Origin: Paracoccus benzoatiresistens
Lineage (GTDB): Bacteria; Pseudomonadota; Alphaproteobacteria; Rhodobacterales; Rhodobacteraceae
DNA: 64,000 nucleotides
Assembly: GCF_026913015.1 (NCBI RefSeq)
Contig: NZ_JAPTYD010000018.1
Location: 1-64,000 of the forward strand
Direction: 5' to 3'
A program made the translations under genes and the position numbers. Numbering within the stretch: position 1 is the stretch's first letter; the number at the start of each line of letters is the position of its first letter. Below are positions 1 through 9,169 of the stretch, in pieces. Below the pieces are notes generated by a model. The model made no database searches. It saw only the letters and a program-made list of their open reading frames with translations, and was not told the origin of the DNA.

Positions 1-1080
1 CTTGTGGCGCTGCTGGGCGCGCGGCCCGGCGCGCGGGTGATCCTGGGACCGTTCGAGCATCATTCGAACCTGCTTCCGTGGCGGGAAAGCGGCGCCGAGG
101 TGGTCGAGTTGGGCGAGGATCCCGCAGGCGGCCCGGACCGGGCGGCCCTGGCCGATGCCTTGGCGGGCGCGGCCGGGCGGCGGGTGATCTGTTCCTTCTC
201 GGCCGCATCGAACATCACCGGAGAGATCGCCGATGTCGCGGCCCTGACCCGGCAGGCGAAATCGGCCGGGGCGCGGATCGTCTGGGATTATGCGGGCGGC
301 GGACCCTATCTGCCGATCCGGATGTCCCCGGCCCCCGGCGCCGAAGTGGACGCCATCGTCGTCTCGCCGCACAAGTTCGTTGGTGGTCCCGGCGCGTCTG
401 GGGTGATGATCCTGCGCCGCGACGCCGTCGCGACCGACCGGCCCAGCTGGCCGGGCGGCGGGACCGTGCGCTTCGTCTCGCCGGGAATGCACGACTACAG
501 CCAGCGGATCGAGGCGCGCGAGGAGGCCGGCACCCCCAACGTTATCGGCGACCTGCGCGCGGCGCTTGCATTCCTTGTCAAGGATCGCATCGGCATCGAA
601 TTCATGGCAGGGCGCGGGGCGGACCTGACGCGCCGCGCGCAGGAGGCCTGGGCCCGCCAGCCGCGGATCGAACTGCTGGGTCCCGCCAGCCGACCGCGCC
701 TGCCGATCTTTTCCTTCCGCATCCGCGACGGGCAGGGCGGACATGTCCATCACCAGCTTGTCACGCGGCTGCTGTCGGATCGCCACGGCATCCAGGCCCG
801 CGGCGGCTGCGCCTGTGCGGCCCCCTATGTCCACCGTCTGCTGGGCATCGGCGAGGCCGAGTCGGCCCGTCTGCGGCAGGCGATTCTGGCGGGCAAAGAG
901 CTTGAGAAACCCGGCTTTGTGCGCCTGAACCTGTCGCCCCTGATGAGCGACCGCAAGGTGCAGGTCGTGCTGGACAGCGTCACCGAACTGTCGGGCAATG
1001 CCGCCGATCTGGCCCGGCATTATCGCTGCGATCCATCGACCGCCATCTTCGTGCCTGCCGACGGCATGGCGCTTGCATAA
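1..1080 (+). CDS. Class V aminotransferase / cysteine desulfurase-like PLP enzyme (5' truncated)
   Basis: The reading frame is open from the first base, so the true start lies outside the window; the GTG at 4 is internal. The product is a fold-type I PLP enzyme of the class V aminotransferase (NifS/SufS-like) family. The Schiff-base lysine is seen in [10 protein letters not shown] (codon at 373). The PLP-contacting segments [10 protein letters not shown] and [12 protein letters not shown] match the family. The loop [10 protein letters not shown] occupies the place of the desulfurase cysteine loop but belongs to a subgroup whose true reaction is unclear, so a desulfurase activity should not be assumed. 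The next genes downstream on this strand are decayed, so no functional partner can be inferred on that side. Confidence 0.85.
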   Translation, partial: LVALLGARPGARVILGPFEHHSNLLPWRESGAEVVELGEDPAGGPDRAALADALAGAAGRRVICSFSAASNITGEIADVAALTRQAKSAGARIVWDYAGGGPYLPIRMSPAPGAEVDAIVVSPHKFVGGPGASGVMILRRDAVATDRPSWPGGGTVRFVSPGMHDYSQRIEAREEAGTPNVIGDLRAALAFLVKDRIGIEFMAGRGADLTRRAQEAWARQPRIELLGPASRPRLPIFSFRIRDGQGGHVHHQLVTRLLSDRHGIQARGGCACAAPYVHRLLGIGEAESARLRQAILAGKELEKPGFVRLNLSPLMSDRKVQVVLDSVTELSGNAADLARHYRCDPSTAIFVPADGMALA

Positions 1081-1291
1081 CGTATGTCGCAAGGATGATG
1101 GCGCAACGGTCAGGGCCAGCCGGTTCTTTGCCGGGGCTGGTCAAGATGAAGCAGGGCGGGGCCGGATCGCATCGGTCCTGCAGCGGAACCGCAATCCAAC
1201 AGTTGGAGGCGCGACTTGCGTGCGACCTGGAGGATCTCTGCTATCCTCTGGTGAACTGGGTTCGCGCCGAGGACTGGCGGGTGAGGGTGTC

Positions 1292-1385
1292 GGCGATGCC
1301 GTGGTCGTCGGTGGCCTGGTTGGCGTCGTCGCGGGCCGGCATCCGCAATGTGCGCATCGACCGCAACCCGGCGGGCCAGGAGCGC
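1292..1385 (+). pseudogene. Possible N-terminal remnant of a FAD-dependent (DAO-type) oxidoreductase
   Basis: Two short pieces in different frames look like a dinucleotide-binding beta-alpha-beta start: [18 protein letters not shown] from 1292 and, after a frame change near 1350, [10 protein letters not shown]. Spliced together they resemble the first 40 residues of D-amino-acid oxidase/DadA-type proteins. No other part of such a gene is present; the sequence passes directly into an ABC ATPase fragment. The match is short and the call tentative. The stretch from 1081 to 1290 holds nothing I recognise. Confidence 0.3.
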
Positions 1386-1391
1386 CGTGGG

Positions 1392-1605
1392 TCACCCCTG
1401 GGCGCGCTTGCTGCGAAACCGCGCGGCCAAGTCCAGGTCGGGTTGAAGGCCATCCAGCGGCGCACCAGCAAGACCTTTTTCTTCGTCACCCATGACGAGG
1501 AGGAAATGCTGACCATGCCGGATCGGATCGGCGTGAAGAACAAGGGCCGGATCGAGCAGGACGGGACGCCCGAGGATCTGTATTTTCGCCCTGCCCATCC
1601 TCGTG
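1392..1605 (+). pseudogene. ABC transporter ATPase remnant (PotA/UgpC-like, D-loop to H-loop)
   Basis: The frame encodes SPLGALAAK, then [20 protein letters not shown] and [31 protein letters not shown]. These align in order with the Walker B/D-loop, the H-loop histidine (VTHD) and the following beta strands of a polyamine/sugar-type ABC ATPase. Walker A, the signature motif and the C-terminal domain are absent, and the D-loop aspartate reads as alanine (LGALAAK instead of LGALDAK). The fragment is about 70 of a normal 350 residues. It runs directly into MATE transporter sequence in another frame, so it is a deletion product, not a short functional gene. Confidence 0.75.
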
Positions 1606-2668
1606 TCCAGCGCCACCATTCCGCTGCTGGGGCTGGTTGATACCGCCGTGGTTGGCCAGATGGGGCCGCAGCGCTCATCGGGGCGGTGGGGTTGCGCTGT
1701 CGCCGGCCTCGGCCGAGGTCGAGCATCTGGCGCAAGGCTATGTCTCGATCCGCATCTGGGGCGCGCCCGCCACCATCGCCGTCTATGCCATCACCGGCTG
1801 GCTGATCGCCTTGAAGCGGGCGCGGTCCGTGCTGATGCTGCAGTTGTGGATCAACCTGATCAACATCGGGTTGGACGTGCTGTTCGTGATCGTTCCGGGT
1901 CTGGGCGTGCCGGGCGTCGCGACCGCGACACTGATCGGCGAATGGGCCGGGCTGGTCCTGGCGCTGTGGCTGTGCCGCGATGCCTTTCTGCCCGCGCTGC
2001 GATCCACCTGAGCCGGGATTTCCGATCGTGTCGCCCTGAGGCACACAATGGCGATGAACGCCGACCTGGTGCTGCGCTCGCTGCTGCTGCAGGCCAGCTA
2101 TATGTCTTTCGTGTTCCTGTCGGCGGGGCAGGGGGATGTCAGCCTGGCCGCCAATCAGGTGCTGCTGCAGTTCCTGCATCTGTTTTCCTGCATGCTGGAC
2201 GCCTTCACCTTTTCGGCCGAGGCGCTTGTGGGCCAAGCGGTCGGCGCCCGAAAGGTCGGAGCGTTGCGCCGCGCGGCGGTTCTGTCGGGAAAATGGGCTT
2301 TCGCCGGCAGCCTGCTGCTGGCGGCTACCGCCATTATGGGCGGTCCGCAGATGATTGCGCTGACGACCACCTCGCCCCAGGTGCAGGCCGAAGCCGGGCG
2401 GTATCTGGTCTGGGTCTGGATCATGCCGCTGGCCAGCTTTGGCAGCTTCATCTTCGACGGCATCTTCATCGGCGCCACGCTGTCGCGGCAGATGCGCAAC
2501 GTGATGTTCCTGTCCCTGGTGCTGTATCTGGGAACCATCCTCGGCACGCTGCCGATCCTGGGCAACCACGCGCTGTGGCTGGGCTTGGTGGTGATGAGCG
2601 TGGCGCGCACGCTGCTGATGGCGCACAGCTATCCACGGGTCGAGGACAGGGCCCGCGTCCTTCCTTGA
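1582..2668 (+). pseudogene. Decayed MATE (DinF-like) multidrug efflux transporter
   Basis: Pieces of one MATE/DinF-type transporter lie in order but in different frames. [19 protein letters not shown] and TAVVGQMG come from 1585, in the typical first-helix motif. After a deletion, the segment around 1700-2010 contains VSIRIWGAPATIAVYAITGW and further helices. The C-terminal half, 2048-2668, is an uninterrupted stretch of six or so helices (YMSFVFLSAGQGDVSLAANQ onward). At least two frame changes and a loss of about 100 codons near 1670 make it non-functional. Its first codons overlap the end of the ABC ATPase remnant in another frame, which marks the deletion junction. Confidence 0.8.
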
Positions 2669-2681
2669 CGCCTCGCCCGCT

Positions 2682-3242
2682 CTAGCTGTTCTGCACGATC
2701 AGGATGGCGCGGGCGGGGCCATTCCGCGCCTCGATCCGGTGGGGGCGGTCGGCAAAATAGCGGGCGGTGTCGCCCTTGTTCAGGGACTGGCTCTCGTCTC
2801 CCGAAGTGACCTCGATGCAGCCGTCCAGAAGGGTCAGATGCTCGCGGCATCCAGGCCCGTGGGGATCGCTGATCAGCTTGCCTCCCGCGGCAAAGGTCAG
2901 GTCATAGACCTCGTGCATGCCGACTGCCTCGGCCGGGGACAGGATGCGAATGCTGACGCCCTGACCGCGCCCGCCGATGACCGGCGCGGCCTCGGCCCGG
3001 ATCACCTCGATCCGCGGCGTCTTGCGGGCGTCCAGAAGCCCGGCGAAATCGACCTGCAGCGCCTGCGTGAGGTTCCACAGCGTGGCGACCGTAGGGCTGG
3101 ACTCGCCCCGTTCGATCTGGCTGACCATGGACCGGCTGACGCCCGACAGCCGGGCGACCGCATCAAGGCTGAGACCCTTGGCCGTCCGGGCCTCTTTCAG
3201 CGAGGCGGCAAGGCGATCGTGAATTTCGGAACGCGGGTTCAT
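2682..3242 (-). CDS. XRE-family transcriptional regulator with C-terminal cupin domain
   Basis: 186 residues. Residues about 10-65 form an XRE-type helix-turn-helix (LKEARTAKGLSLDAVARLSG, then SRSMVSQIERGESSPTVATL). Residues about 105-185 form a small cupin (GCREHLTLLDGCIEVTSGDE, then LNKGDTARYFADRPH), the usual ligand-sensing half of this family. The ATG at 3242 was chosen over the TTG one codon upstream. In this family such proteins often control an adjacent efflux or amino-acid transporter; here the convergent neighbour is the dead MATE gene, so it may be an orphan. A short perfect inverted repeat directly upstream could be its own operator. Confidence 0.88.
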   Translation of the reverse strand: MNPRSEIHDRLAASLKEARTAKGLSLDAVARLSGVSRSMVSQIERGESSPTVATLWNLTQALQVDFAGLLDARKTPRIEVIRAEAAPVIGGRGQGVSIRILSPAEAVGMHEVYDLTFAAGGKLISDPHGPGCREHLTLLDGCIEVTSGDESQSLNKGDTARYFADRPHRIEARNGPARAILIVQNS

Positions 3243-3245
3243 CAA

Positions 3246-3258
3246 TTATCCCGGATAA
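3246..3258. promoter_or_regulatory. Inverted repeat upstream of the XRE regulator (possible autoregulatory operator)
   Basis: TTATCC-C-GGATAA is a perfect 13-bp inverted repeat that ends four bases upstream of the regulator's ATG. Its position would block transcription or translation start if occupied. Operator function is inferred from position and symmetry only. Confidence 0.35.
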
Positions 3259-3554
3259 AGAAAGAGCCTTCGAGGCAGCCCTCACCCAGCTTGAACGTGG
3301 CGCAATATTGTTGAACTGACAACATGGCAAACGTTCCATGAACATTCATTTATGCGTCCGTGCGACGTGCTGGCACCGATGGTTGTGCGATGGAACCGGG
3401 ATGCCACGAGCGCGTGCGTGCACACTCGTAGGCACTGCCAAAGACAGCGCCTGCATCGTCTTGCTTGCCTTCCGGAAATCGGAACCGTTTGCCGAGATGA
3501 TCGCCCAGACCCGGAAACCGGCCTGATTGATCGTGGGGCCGTGCAGGGCAATGC

Positions 3555-3690
3555 AGGGGGCCGGACGCCATTCTTCACATCTCCGCCGTCCAGCGTTCGG
3601 GACTGCCAAGTTGGTCAAAGGCCAGAAGGTTTCCTATGACCTGAAGCGCGGCCAGCGGTCTGGCAAGATGTCGGCCAGCAATCTGCAGGC
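3555..3690 (+). pseudogene. Cold-shock protein (CspA family) 3' remnant, frameshifted
   Basis: From 3561 the frame reads PDAILHISAVQRSGL, the RNP-2-like segment of cold-shock domains (compare D-x-F-x-H-I-S-A-V). A frame change near 3606 then gives KLVKGQKVSYDLKRG and GKMSASNLQ, the typical end of the domain. The N-terminal WFNxxKGFGFI half is missing upstream. This is therefore a broken copy. The rest of the 3259-3827 gap contains nothing else I recognise. Confidence 0.6.
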
Positions 3691-3827
3691 AGACCGGCAA
3701 GAGCGTCGCGGTCTAGATCAGCATTGCACTGCGGTCGGCCAAGACGCATTACAAGGCGAGGCCGGACATGCTGCCTGGCCTTTTTCATGATCGCGCGCCG
3801 CGCGAGCCATTCGGGGGGAAACCAGCC

Positions 3828-4052
3828 ATGACCGAGAACCGCAGCGACGCCCGCGGGCGTGCCGAGCTTGTCTTCAGCAAGCTTCAGGCCCCGTCGTCCG
3901 CACGCGATCGCGCGTTCGACGAGATCAACGCCATTCGGGCAGCAGGGGCGGAGAAGACCCAGAGGCTTCGCGAAGCGCGTCTGGCCAAGGAACTGCAGGA
4001 CAAGGAAGCCCTGAAGGGCCGCTCGGCGGCCGGACTGCCGGAAACATCCTGA
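3828..4052 (+). CDS. Small hypothetical protein, charged and helical
   Basis: 74 residues, starting at an ATG seven bases after a purine-rich GGGGGGAA ribosome site. The sequence is rich in Ala, Arg, Glu and Lys (for example RAFDEINAIRAAGAEKTQRL) and is predicted helical by inspection, possibly a short coiled coil. It has no signal peptide and no recognised domain. It stands alone between a cold-shock remnant and a bestrophin-like gene. The codon pattern (GC-rich third positions) supports a real gene, but its function is unknown. Confidence 0.55.
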   Translation: MTENRSDARGRAELVFSKLQAPSSARDRAFDEINAIRAAGAEKTQRLREARLAKELQDKEALKGRSAAGLPETS

Positions 4053-4200
4053 GCCGGCCTGCACGGCACGTCTCCCTGTGTGCAAGGACACGAGCGCCGT
4101 TGGCAAGACGAACCTGACCGACTGTGCTGCTGCTTCCTCTTGATCGTGGACCGGAGGGAGGGAAGGATGCCGGTTCCCTTATGGTGCAAGGTCCCGTGCG

Positions 4201-5097
4201 ATGATCGTCCGTTCCCGCCCCGGTCTGCTGACGCTGTTCTTTGTGCTGAAGGGGTCGATCATCCTGCGCACCTGGCCGCAGCTTTTCGCTGTCGGCTTTC
4301 TGTCCGTGATCGTCGTGGCCGCGCATCGCCATGCACCGGACATCGTGCCGGGGATCAATCCTGCCCCTTTGACGCTGATCGGGATCGCCCTGTCCGTGTT
4401 TCTCAGCTTCCGCAACAATGCCTGCTACGACCGATGGTGGGAGGGCCGCAAGCTGTGGGGCCAGATCATCCAGTCTGCCCGGGACATCGCCCGGCAGACG
4501 GTGGTTCTGGACGAGGGGAAGGGCCAGACCTCACCCGAGCGGCGCGAGATCCTGGCGGCGATCATCGCCTTCGGTCATGCCGTGGTCGGGCAGTTGCGGC
4601 AAAAGACCAGCGCCCGGCAGGCGGGCGAGCCGGGACTTTTTGCCGAGCCTGCGGACACCATCCTGCACGCGGTTGCCGCACGTACCGGAGGATTGCTGCG
4701 CCAGGGCCGCCTTGCTCCTGTCGAGGCTCTTGGCCTGAACGACAGCCTTGGCCGGCTGACGCAGGCCCTGGTTGGCTGCGAACGCTTGTCCAACACGCCC
4801 TTGCCCTTCGCCTATACGCTGCTCCTTCACCGGACGGCCTATCTGTTCTGCTTTCTGCTGCCCTTCGGCCTGGCTGACATGCTGGGCTGGTCGACCCCGC
4901 TTGCCGCCATGCTCGTGGCCTATACGTTCTTCGGACTTGATGCCCTGGGTGAGGAGCTGGAGGAGCCCTTCGGCCTGCTGCCCAACAATCTTCCGATTTC
5001 GGCCTACGCGACCATGATCGAGATCCACCTGCGCTCGGCCATGGGCGAGACCGAGCTTCCCCCCGTGCCCGTCCCGAAGGATTACGTCCTGAGCTGA
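4201..5097 (+). CDS. Bestrophin-like (UPF0187) membrane channel protein
   Basis: 298 residues, the usual length for bacterial bestrophin homologues, which form pentameric anion or cation channels in the inner membrane. Family hallmarks are visible: RNNACYDRWWEGRKLWG after the second helix, CERLSNTPLPFAY before the third, and FFGLDALGEELEEPFG near the C-terminus, equivalent to the acidic cluster of bestrophins. Hydrophobic segments lie at about 20-45, 55-75, 210-230 and 235-255. There is no close partner; the next gene is convergent. The ribosome site is weak, and an upstream start cannot be excluded. Confidence 0.88.
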   Translation: MIVRSRPGLLTLFFVLKGSIILRTWPQLFAVGFLSVIVVAAHRHAPDIVPGINPAPLTLIGIALSVFLSFRNNACYDRWWEGRKLWGQIIQSARDIARQTVVLDEGKGQTSPERREILAAIIAFGHAVVGQLRQKTSARQAGEPGLFAEPADTILHAVAARTGGLLRQGRLAPVEALGLNDSLGRLTQALVGCERLSNTPLPFAYTLLLHRTAYLFCFLLPFGLADMLGWSTPLAAMLVAYTFFGLDALGEELEEPFGLLPNNLPISAYATMIEIHLRSAMGETELPPVPVPKDYVLS

Positions 5098-5267
5098 CGC
5101 AAGGAGGGAAAGGCTTGAAGCGGTTTGCTTTTGACCGGAAGCGCGGAGGATTCCCGGGAAGTCCTTCATCTGCCCCGTTTCCGTAAGGAGGTCACAGTTA
5201 GGGGCCGTCGCCGGGGCACTCGGCATCCCCGATGTCGCGGCCCGAGTTCCTTGCGGCAAGCTGTGGT

Positions 5268-6605
5268 CTATGCACTTGCTGCAAGGGATGGCTCCTGCCC
5301 TGCCGGGGCAAGCCCGAAATGCTCTCGCAGTGTCCGGCCGCGGTATTCCCGGCGGAAGATACCCCGTTTTTGTAGCAGGGGGATGACTTCGGAGGCGAAT
5401 AATTCCAACTGTTCGTAGATGACCGGCGGCATCACGTTGAAGCCGTCCGCGGCGCCCGACCTGAACCAGTCCTCGATCAGGTCGGCCACGCGGTCGGGCG
5501 TCCCCGCGACCGTCAGGTGGCCCCGCGCCCCGGCCAGCCGCTGCAGAAGCTGGCGCAAGGTCAAACCTTCCTTCAACGCAGTGGCGGCGTAACCCATGGC
5601 CCGGCTTTTCGACGCCTCGACCGAGGACGGGTCGGGAAAATCGCCGGGCCGCAGCGGACGATCCAGCGGCACCTGGGAAAAGTCGTGGCCGCCGAAGCGC
5701 GCGGACAGGCGCGTCAGCCCGATCTCGGGACCGGTCAGATCGTCCAGCTCCTCGAAGACGCGGTCGGCCTCGGCCTGGGTCGAGCCGATGGCGGCGCTGA
5801 GGCCGGGCAGGATCGCGATGTCCGCCGGCCGGCGTCCCCGCGCGGCGGCGCGTCCCTTGACGTCGGCATAGAAAGCCTGGGCGGTGTCCTTGGCCATATG
5901 GGCGGTGAAGATCACCTCGGCCCATTCGGCGGCAAAGGCGCGACCGTCCTCGGACTGTCCGGCCTGGACATAGACCGGACGCGACTGCGGGCTGGCGGGC
6001 ACGTTCAGCGGCCCCAGGGTGCGGAAGAACGGCCCGCGGTGATCGACGGGCCGGATCAGGTCGCTGCGGGAATAGATGCCCCGGGCCCGGTCGTCCAACA
6101 GGGCCTCGGCCGGCCAGCTGCGCCACAGCGCATCGACCGCCTGCATGAAGTCCTGCGCCATGCGGTAGCGTTCGGCGTGGCTGGGATCGGTGTCGTGGCC
6201 ATAGTTGAGCCCGGCCTGCGGTGCCCAGGAGGTCACAATGTTCCAGCCCGCCCGGCCGTTGGACAGGTGATCCAGCGTCGCGAATTGCCGCGCCAGGGTA
6301 TAGGGCAGGCTGTAGGTCGTCGATGCCGTGCCGATCAGGCCGATGCGATCGGTGACGGCCGCCAGGGCCGACAGCAGCGCGATCGGTTCCAGGACGCCCG
6401 ACGCGACAAGGCCGCCGGATGCCGGCGCCACCAGGGCATCCGCCAGGAACACCGCGTCCATCTTGGCCGCCTCGGCGATGCGGGCGGCCTTTGTGTAAAG
6501 CGCAAGGTCGGTCAGGCTTTCGCCCGCCGCGCGGGGATGGCGCCAGGCGCTTTCGTGATGGCCGCGCGGCATCAGGAACAGGTTCAGGTGCAGTTCTTTG
6601 GTCAT
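5268..6605 (-). CDS. LLM-class flavin-dependent monooxygenase (NtaA/SnaA/DszA family)
   Basis: 445 residues, typical for the family that uses FMNH2 from a separate reductase. Motifs: MDAVFLADAL near the N-terminus, TYSLPYTLARQFATLDHLSNGR and GWNIVTSW (FMN phosphate region), then YVQAGQSEDGRAFAAEWAE. Start: the ATG at 6605, eight bases after the ABC ATPase stop, is preferred; the frame is open further upstream inside the ATPase gene but that is a shadow. Being last in an operon with a sulfonate-type ABC transporter suggests desulfonation of, or oxygen attack on, the imported organosulfur compound. The exact substrate cannot be read from sequence. Confidence 0.9.
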   Translation of the reverse strand: MTKELHLNLFLMPRGHHESAWRHPRAAGESLTDLALYTKAARIAEAAKMDAVFLADALVAPASGGLVASGVLEPIALLSALAAVTDRIGLIGTASTTYSLPYTLARQFATLDHLSNGRAGWNIVTSWAPQAGLNYGHDTDPSHAERYRMAQDFMQAVDALWRSWPAEALLDDRARGIYSRSDLIRPVDHRGPFFRTLGPLNVPASPQSRPVYVQAGQSEDGRAFAAEWAEVIFTAHMAKDTAQAFYADVKGRAAARGRRPADIAILPGLSAAIGSTQAEADRVFEELDDLTGPEIGLTRLSARFGGHDFSQVPLDRPLRPGDFPDPSSVEASKSRAMGYAATALKEGLTLRQLLQRLAGARGHLTVAGTPDRVADLIEDWFRSGAADGFNVMPPVIYEQLELFASEVIPLLQKRGIFRREYRGRTLREHFGLAPAGQEPSLAASA

Positions 6606-6613
6606 CTCGGGCC

Positions 6614-7339
6614 TCAGAGCAGGTCGGTTTCCACGCCAAGGCTGCCCAGCAGCCGCAAGCGGAGGGATTCGAAATCGGGGTGGCTGGTGCGGCGCGGATG
6701 GGGCAGGGCGACCGCGTGATCCTCGGCGATGGCGCCGTCGCGCAGCACCAGGATGCGGTCGGCCAGCAGCAGGGCCTCGTCCACGTCGTGGGTGACCAGC
6801 ACCACCGTGGGGCGGCGCCGTTCGACCAGGCGGAACAGAAGGCCGTGCATCTTCAGCCGGGTGAGGGCATCCAGGGCCCCGAAGGGCTCGTCGGCCAGCA
6901 GCAGGTCGGGGCTGCGCAACAGCGACCTGGCCAGGGCGGCGCGCTGTTTCTGGCCTCCCGACAGCGTGCCGGGCCAGGCCTGCGCCTTGTCGGCGATGCC
7001 CACCGCCTCCAGCATGGCCTGCGCCTCGGCCGCCGCATCGGGACGGCGCAGCCCCAGGGTCAGGTTGTCGATGACCCGAAGCCAGGGTAGAAGCCGCGAA
7101 TCCTGGAACAGGACCGAGACGTTCTGCGGCACGTGATAGTTGCCGCTGCATTCGGCGTCGTCGTCCAGTCCTGCCAAGGCCCGCAGAAGCGTGGTCTTGC
7201 CCGATCCGGATTCACCCAGAAGCGCGACGAACTGACCCCTGGGGATGTCCAGCGTGACGCGGCTGAGGACCTCGCGGCCCTGGAATGCGCGCGTCAGGTC
7301 GCGGGTCGATACCGCGGCCAAGAAATCGTGCCTGCTCAT
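6614..7339 (-). CDS. ssuB: Aliphatic sulfonate/nitrate-type ABC transporter ATP-binding protein
   Basis: 241 residues. Walker A is LLGESGSGKTTLL, the Q-loop VLFQDSRLLPWL, the signature LSGGQKQRAALARSL, Walker B LLLADEPFGALDAL, and the H-loop VTHDVDEAL. The LLPW after the Q-loop glutamine is characteristic of the SsuB/TauB/NrtD branch. It overlaps the permease stop by four bases (ATGA) and is followed after eight bases by the monooxygenase, so it is translationally coupled within the operon. It sits on the cytoplasmic face and powers the permease. Confidence 0.9.
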   Translation of the reverse strand: MSRHDFLAAVSTRDLTRAFQGREVLSRVTLDIPRGQFVALLGESGSGKTTLLRALAGLDDDAECSGNYHVPQNVSVLFQDSRLLPWLRVIDNLTLGLRRPDAAAEAQAMLEAVGIADKAQAWPGTLSGGQKQRAALARSLLRSPDLLLADEPFGALDALTRLKMHGLLFRLVERRRPTVVLVTHDVDEALLLADRILVLRDGAIAEDHAVALPHPRRTSHPDFESLRLRLLGSLGVETDLL

Positions 7340-8181
7340 GTTCCGATGGACCTCCGCCAGGACAGGGCGCGCGCTTCCAGCAACCGGACCACCGCGTCCG
7401 ACAGAAGGCCAAGCGCCGCATAGATGAAGATGCCGACCACGATGATGTCGGTCTGGCCCCAGTCGCGGGCACGGTTCATCAGATAGCCGATGCCCGTCTG
7501 GGTGTTGATCAGCTCCAGCACCACGAGCGAGGTCCAGCACAGCGTCACTGCCAGCCGCAGCGACACGAAAAAGCCCGGAAGCGCGCCGGGAAGGGCCACC
7601 TTGCGGATGAATTCACCCCGCGTCAGCCGCAGCGTGCGGGCCAGTTCGACATGGCCCATGTCGATCCCGCGCAGCGCGGCATGGGTGTTGATGTAGACGG
7701 GCACCAGGACGGCGGTGAAGATCAGGAAGATCTTCATGGTCTCGCCGATGCCCAGCCACAGGATCACCAGGGGGATCAGCGCCAGCGTGGGCACCGCGCG
7801 CTTGACCTGCACCAGCCCGTCCAGCAGCGCTTCTCCGGTCCGGGTCAGGCCGGCGGCCAGTGCAAGCATCACCCCGGTCAGCACACCCAGGAACAGCCCC
7901 GCATAGGCCCGCCCTGCCGAGGCGGCCAGATGGGGCAGCAGCGTGCCGTCCGCGATCATCTGGACGCCGGTCGCCGCGGCGGTCGAGGGCGCGGCCAGCG
8001 TATAGGGCGACAGGATCCCCAGGCGGGACGCGGCTTCCCAGATCGCCACCACCAGCAGCGGCCCCAGCAGGCGCGTGCCGCGGGGAAGCCGGCCCGGCGT
8101 CAGCGCGGGTGGCCGGGGCGGCGCGGGGCGGTTCCAGACCGCCGCCGATGCTGCGTTGCGTTCGGGTGTCATGTCGTTCAT
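7336..8181 (-). CDS. ssuC: Sulfonate/taurine-type ABC transporter permease
   Basis: 281 residues with six predicted membrane helices from about residue 35 onward. The EAA loop is seen as the segment ELARTLRLTRGEFIRKVALP, followed by GALPGFFVSLRLAVTLCW, the BPD_transp_1 signature of SsuC/TauC proteins. The first 35 residues are a proline-rich cytoplasmic tail. It lies 16 bases after the binding-protein gene and overlaps the ATPase gene by four. It forms the inner-membrane path of the transporter. Confidence 0.9.
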   Translation of the reverse strand: MNDMTPERNAASAAVWNRPAPPRPPALTPGRLPRGTRLLGPLLVVAIWEAASRLGILSPYTLAAPSTAAATGVQMIADGTLLPHLAASAGRAYAGLFLGVLTGVMLALAAGLTRTGEALLDGLVQVKRAVPTLALIPLVILWLGIGETMKIFLIFTAVLVPVYINTHAALRGIDMGHVELARTLRLTRGEFIRKVALPGALPGFFVSLRLAVTLCWTSLVVLELINTQTGIGYLMNRARDWGQTDIIVVGIFIYAALGLLSDAVVRLLEARALSWRRSIGT

Positions 8182-8197
8182 GGCAGGGCCTTTCCGC

Positions 8198-9169
8198 TTA
8201 GCGCGCAGCTTCGATCACCGGGTCGAAATCGGCCGAGAAGGACCCTTCCGCATCGAAGCGTTCCGGCAGTTCGCCCGCCTGTGCGAGAATGTCGATCAGA
8301 CGCTGGTGGTGGGGGATGCCCTCGGCGGATGTCTCGAACTCCATCAGCGACTGCGATGCCAGGATGGCCTCCGTGTCACTGGCCGGGATGCGTTGGAAAT
8401 CGGTATAGTATTCCTTGCCCCATTCCTCGCGGTTCTCGTTGCTCCAGCCGGCGGCGCGGATGGTGGCGGTCAGGAACTCGCCGATGGCGGCATGCTTGGC
8501 GGGATCGGCCAGGGCCTCGGGGCGGGCATAGATGTACCAGGTTCCGGGAAGAAGCTCTCGTTCCCGCGGATCGGATACGGCGCTTGCGCCGATCTGGTGG
8601 GTCAGGCGCGTCACATGGGGTTCTTGCAGCACGGCCACGTCCACCGATTGCGTGCGCAGGGCGTCCGGCAGGTCGGTCACGCGCAGCGGAACGAGGGTCA
8701 CGTCCTCCAGCGTCAGTCCGGCGCGGTTCAGCGCCTCGATCAGGAAGGCCTGGCGGCCCGAGCCTTCGATATAGCTGACGCGCTTGCCGCGAAGATCGGC
8801 CAGGTCGTCGATGGCAAGGCCGGGGCGCGCCACCAGCCGGTATTCGGATTTCTCGCGCGTCACCGTGGCGATGATCGGCAGGAGCATCCCTGACGCCCGG
8901 GCCTGGATCGGCGGGGTGTCGCCCACATAGGCGATGTCCAGGGCGCCCGCGCGCATGGCTTCCAGGATCGCCGGTCCGCCGGCGAAATTGGGAAGCTCCA
9001 GGTCCGAGGTGATCGCGTCGCGTTGCCCGCTGGCCTCCAGAAGGTTCCGGATCAGCTCGCTCTGGTCGGCGACGACCAGCTTGGTGCCGGCAGGAACATC
9101 CTGGGCAAGGGCGCTGCCGGTGATCAGCAGCGCGGCAGCAAGTGATTTGACAAAGGTTCTGGCAGACAT
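8198..9169 (-). CDS. ssuA: Sulfonate-type ABC transporter periplasmic binding protein
   Basis: 323 residues. The start at 9169 gives a standard Sec signal peptide (SARTFVKSLAAALLITGSALA, cleaved before QDV); the frame is open upstream but without a leader. The mature protein shows the SsuA/TauA-type pattern: AILEAMRAGALDIAYVGDTP, then LADLRGKRVSYIEGSGRQAF and SVDVAVLQEPHVTRL. It is the first gene of the minus-strand operon SBP-permease-ATPase-monooxygenase. It would deliver an organosulfonate or related acid to the permease; ligand specificity is inferred from family only. The 322-base gap upstream (9170-9491) holds its promoter but no gene I recognise. Confidence 0.88.
   Translation of the reverse strand: MSARTFVKSLAAALLITGSALAQDVPAGTKLVVADQSELIRNLLEASGQRDAITSDLELPNFAGGPAILEAMRAGALDIAYVGDTPPIQARASGMLLPIIATVTREKSEYRLVARPGLAIDDLADLRGKRVSYIEGSGRQAFLIEALNRAGLTLEDVTLVPLRVTDLPDALRTQSVDVAVLQEPHVTRLTHQIGASAVSDPRERELLPGTWYIYARPEALADPAKHAAIGEFLTATIRAAGWSNENREEWGKEYYTDFQRIPASDTEAILASQSLMEFETSAEGIPHHQRLIDILAQAGELPERFDAEGSFSADFDPVIEAAR

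Noticed and set aside
1..1080. SufS or IscS of Fe-S cluster assembly
   Set aside because: No suf or isc genes follow, and the cysteine loop ([10 protein letters not shown]) differs from both; kept as a general class V aminotransferase.
4531..6639. Very long open frame opposite the bestrophin gene and in another frame of the monooxygenase
   Set aside because: It has low-complexity Arg/Gly/Pro-rich sequence, no domain, and overlaps real genes on both strands; a high-GC shadow.
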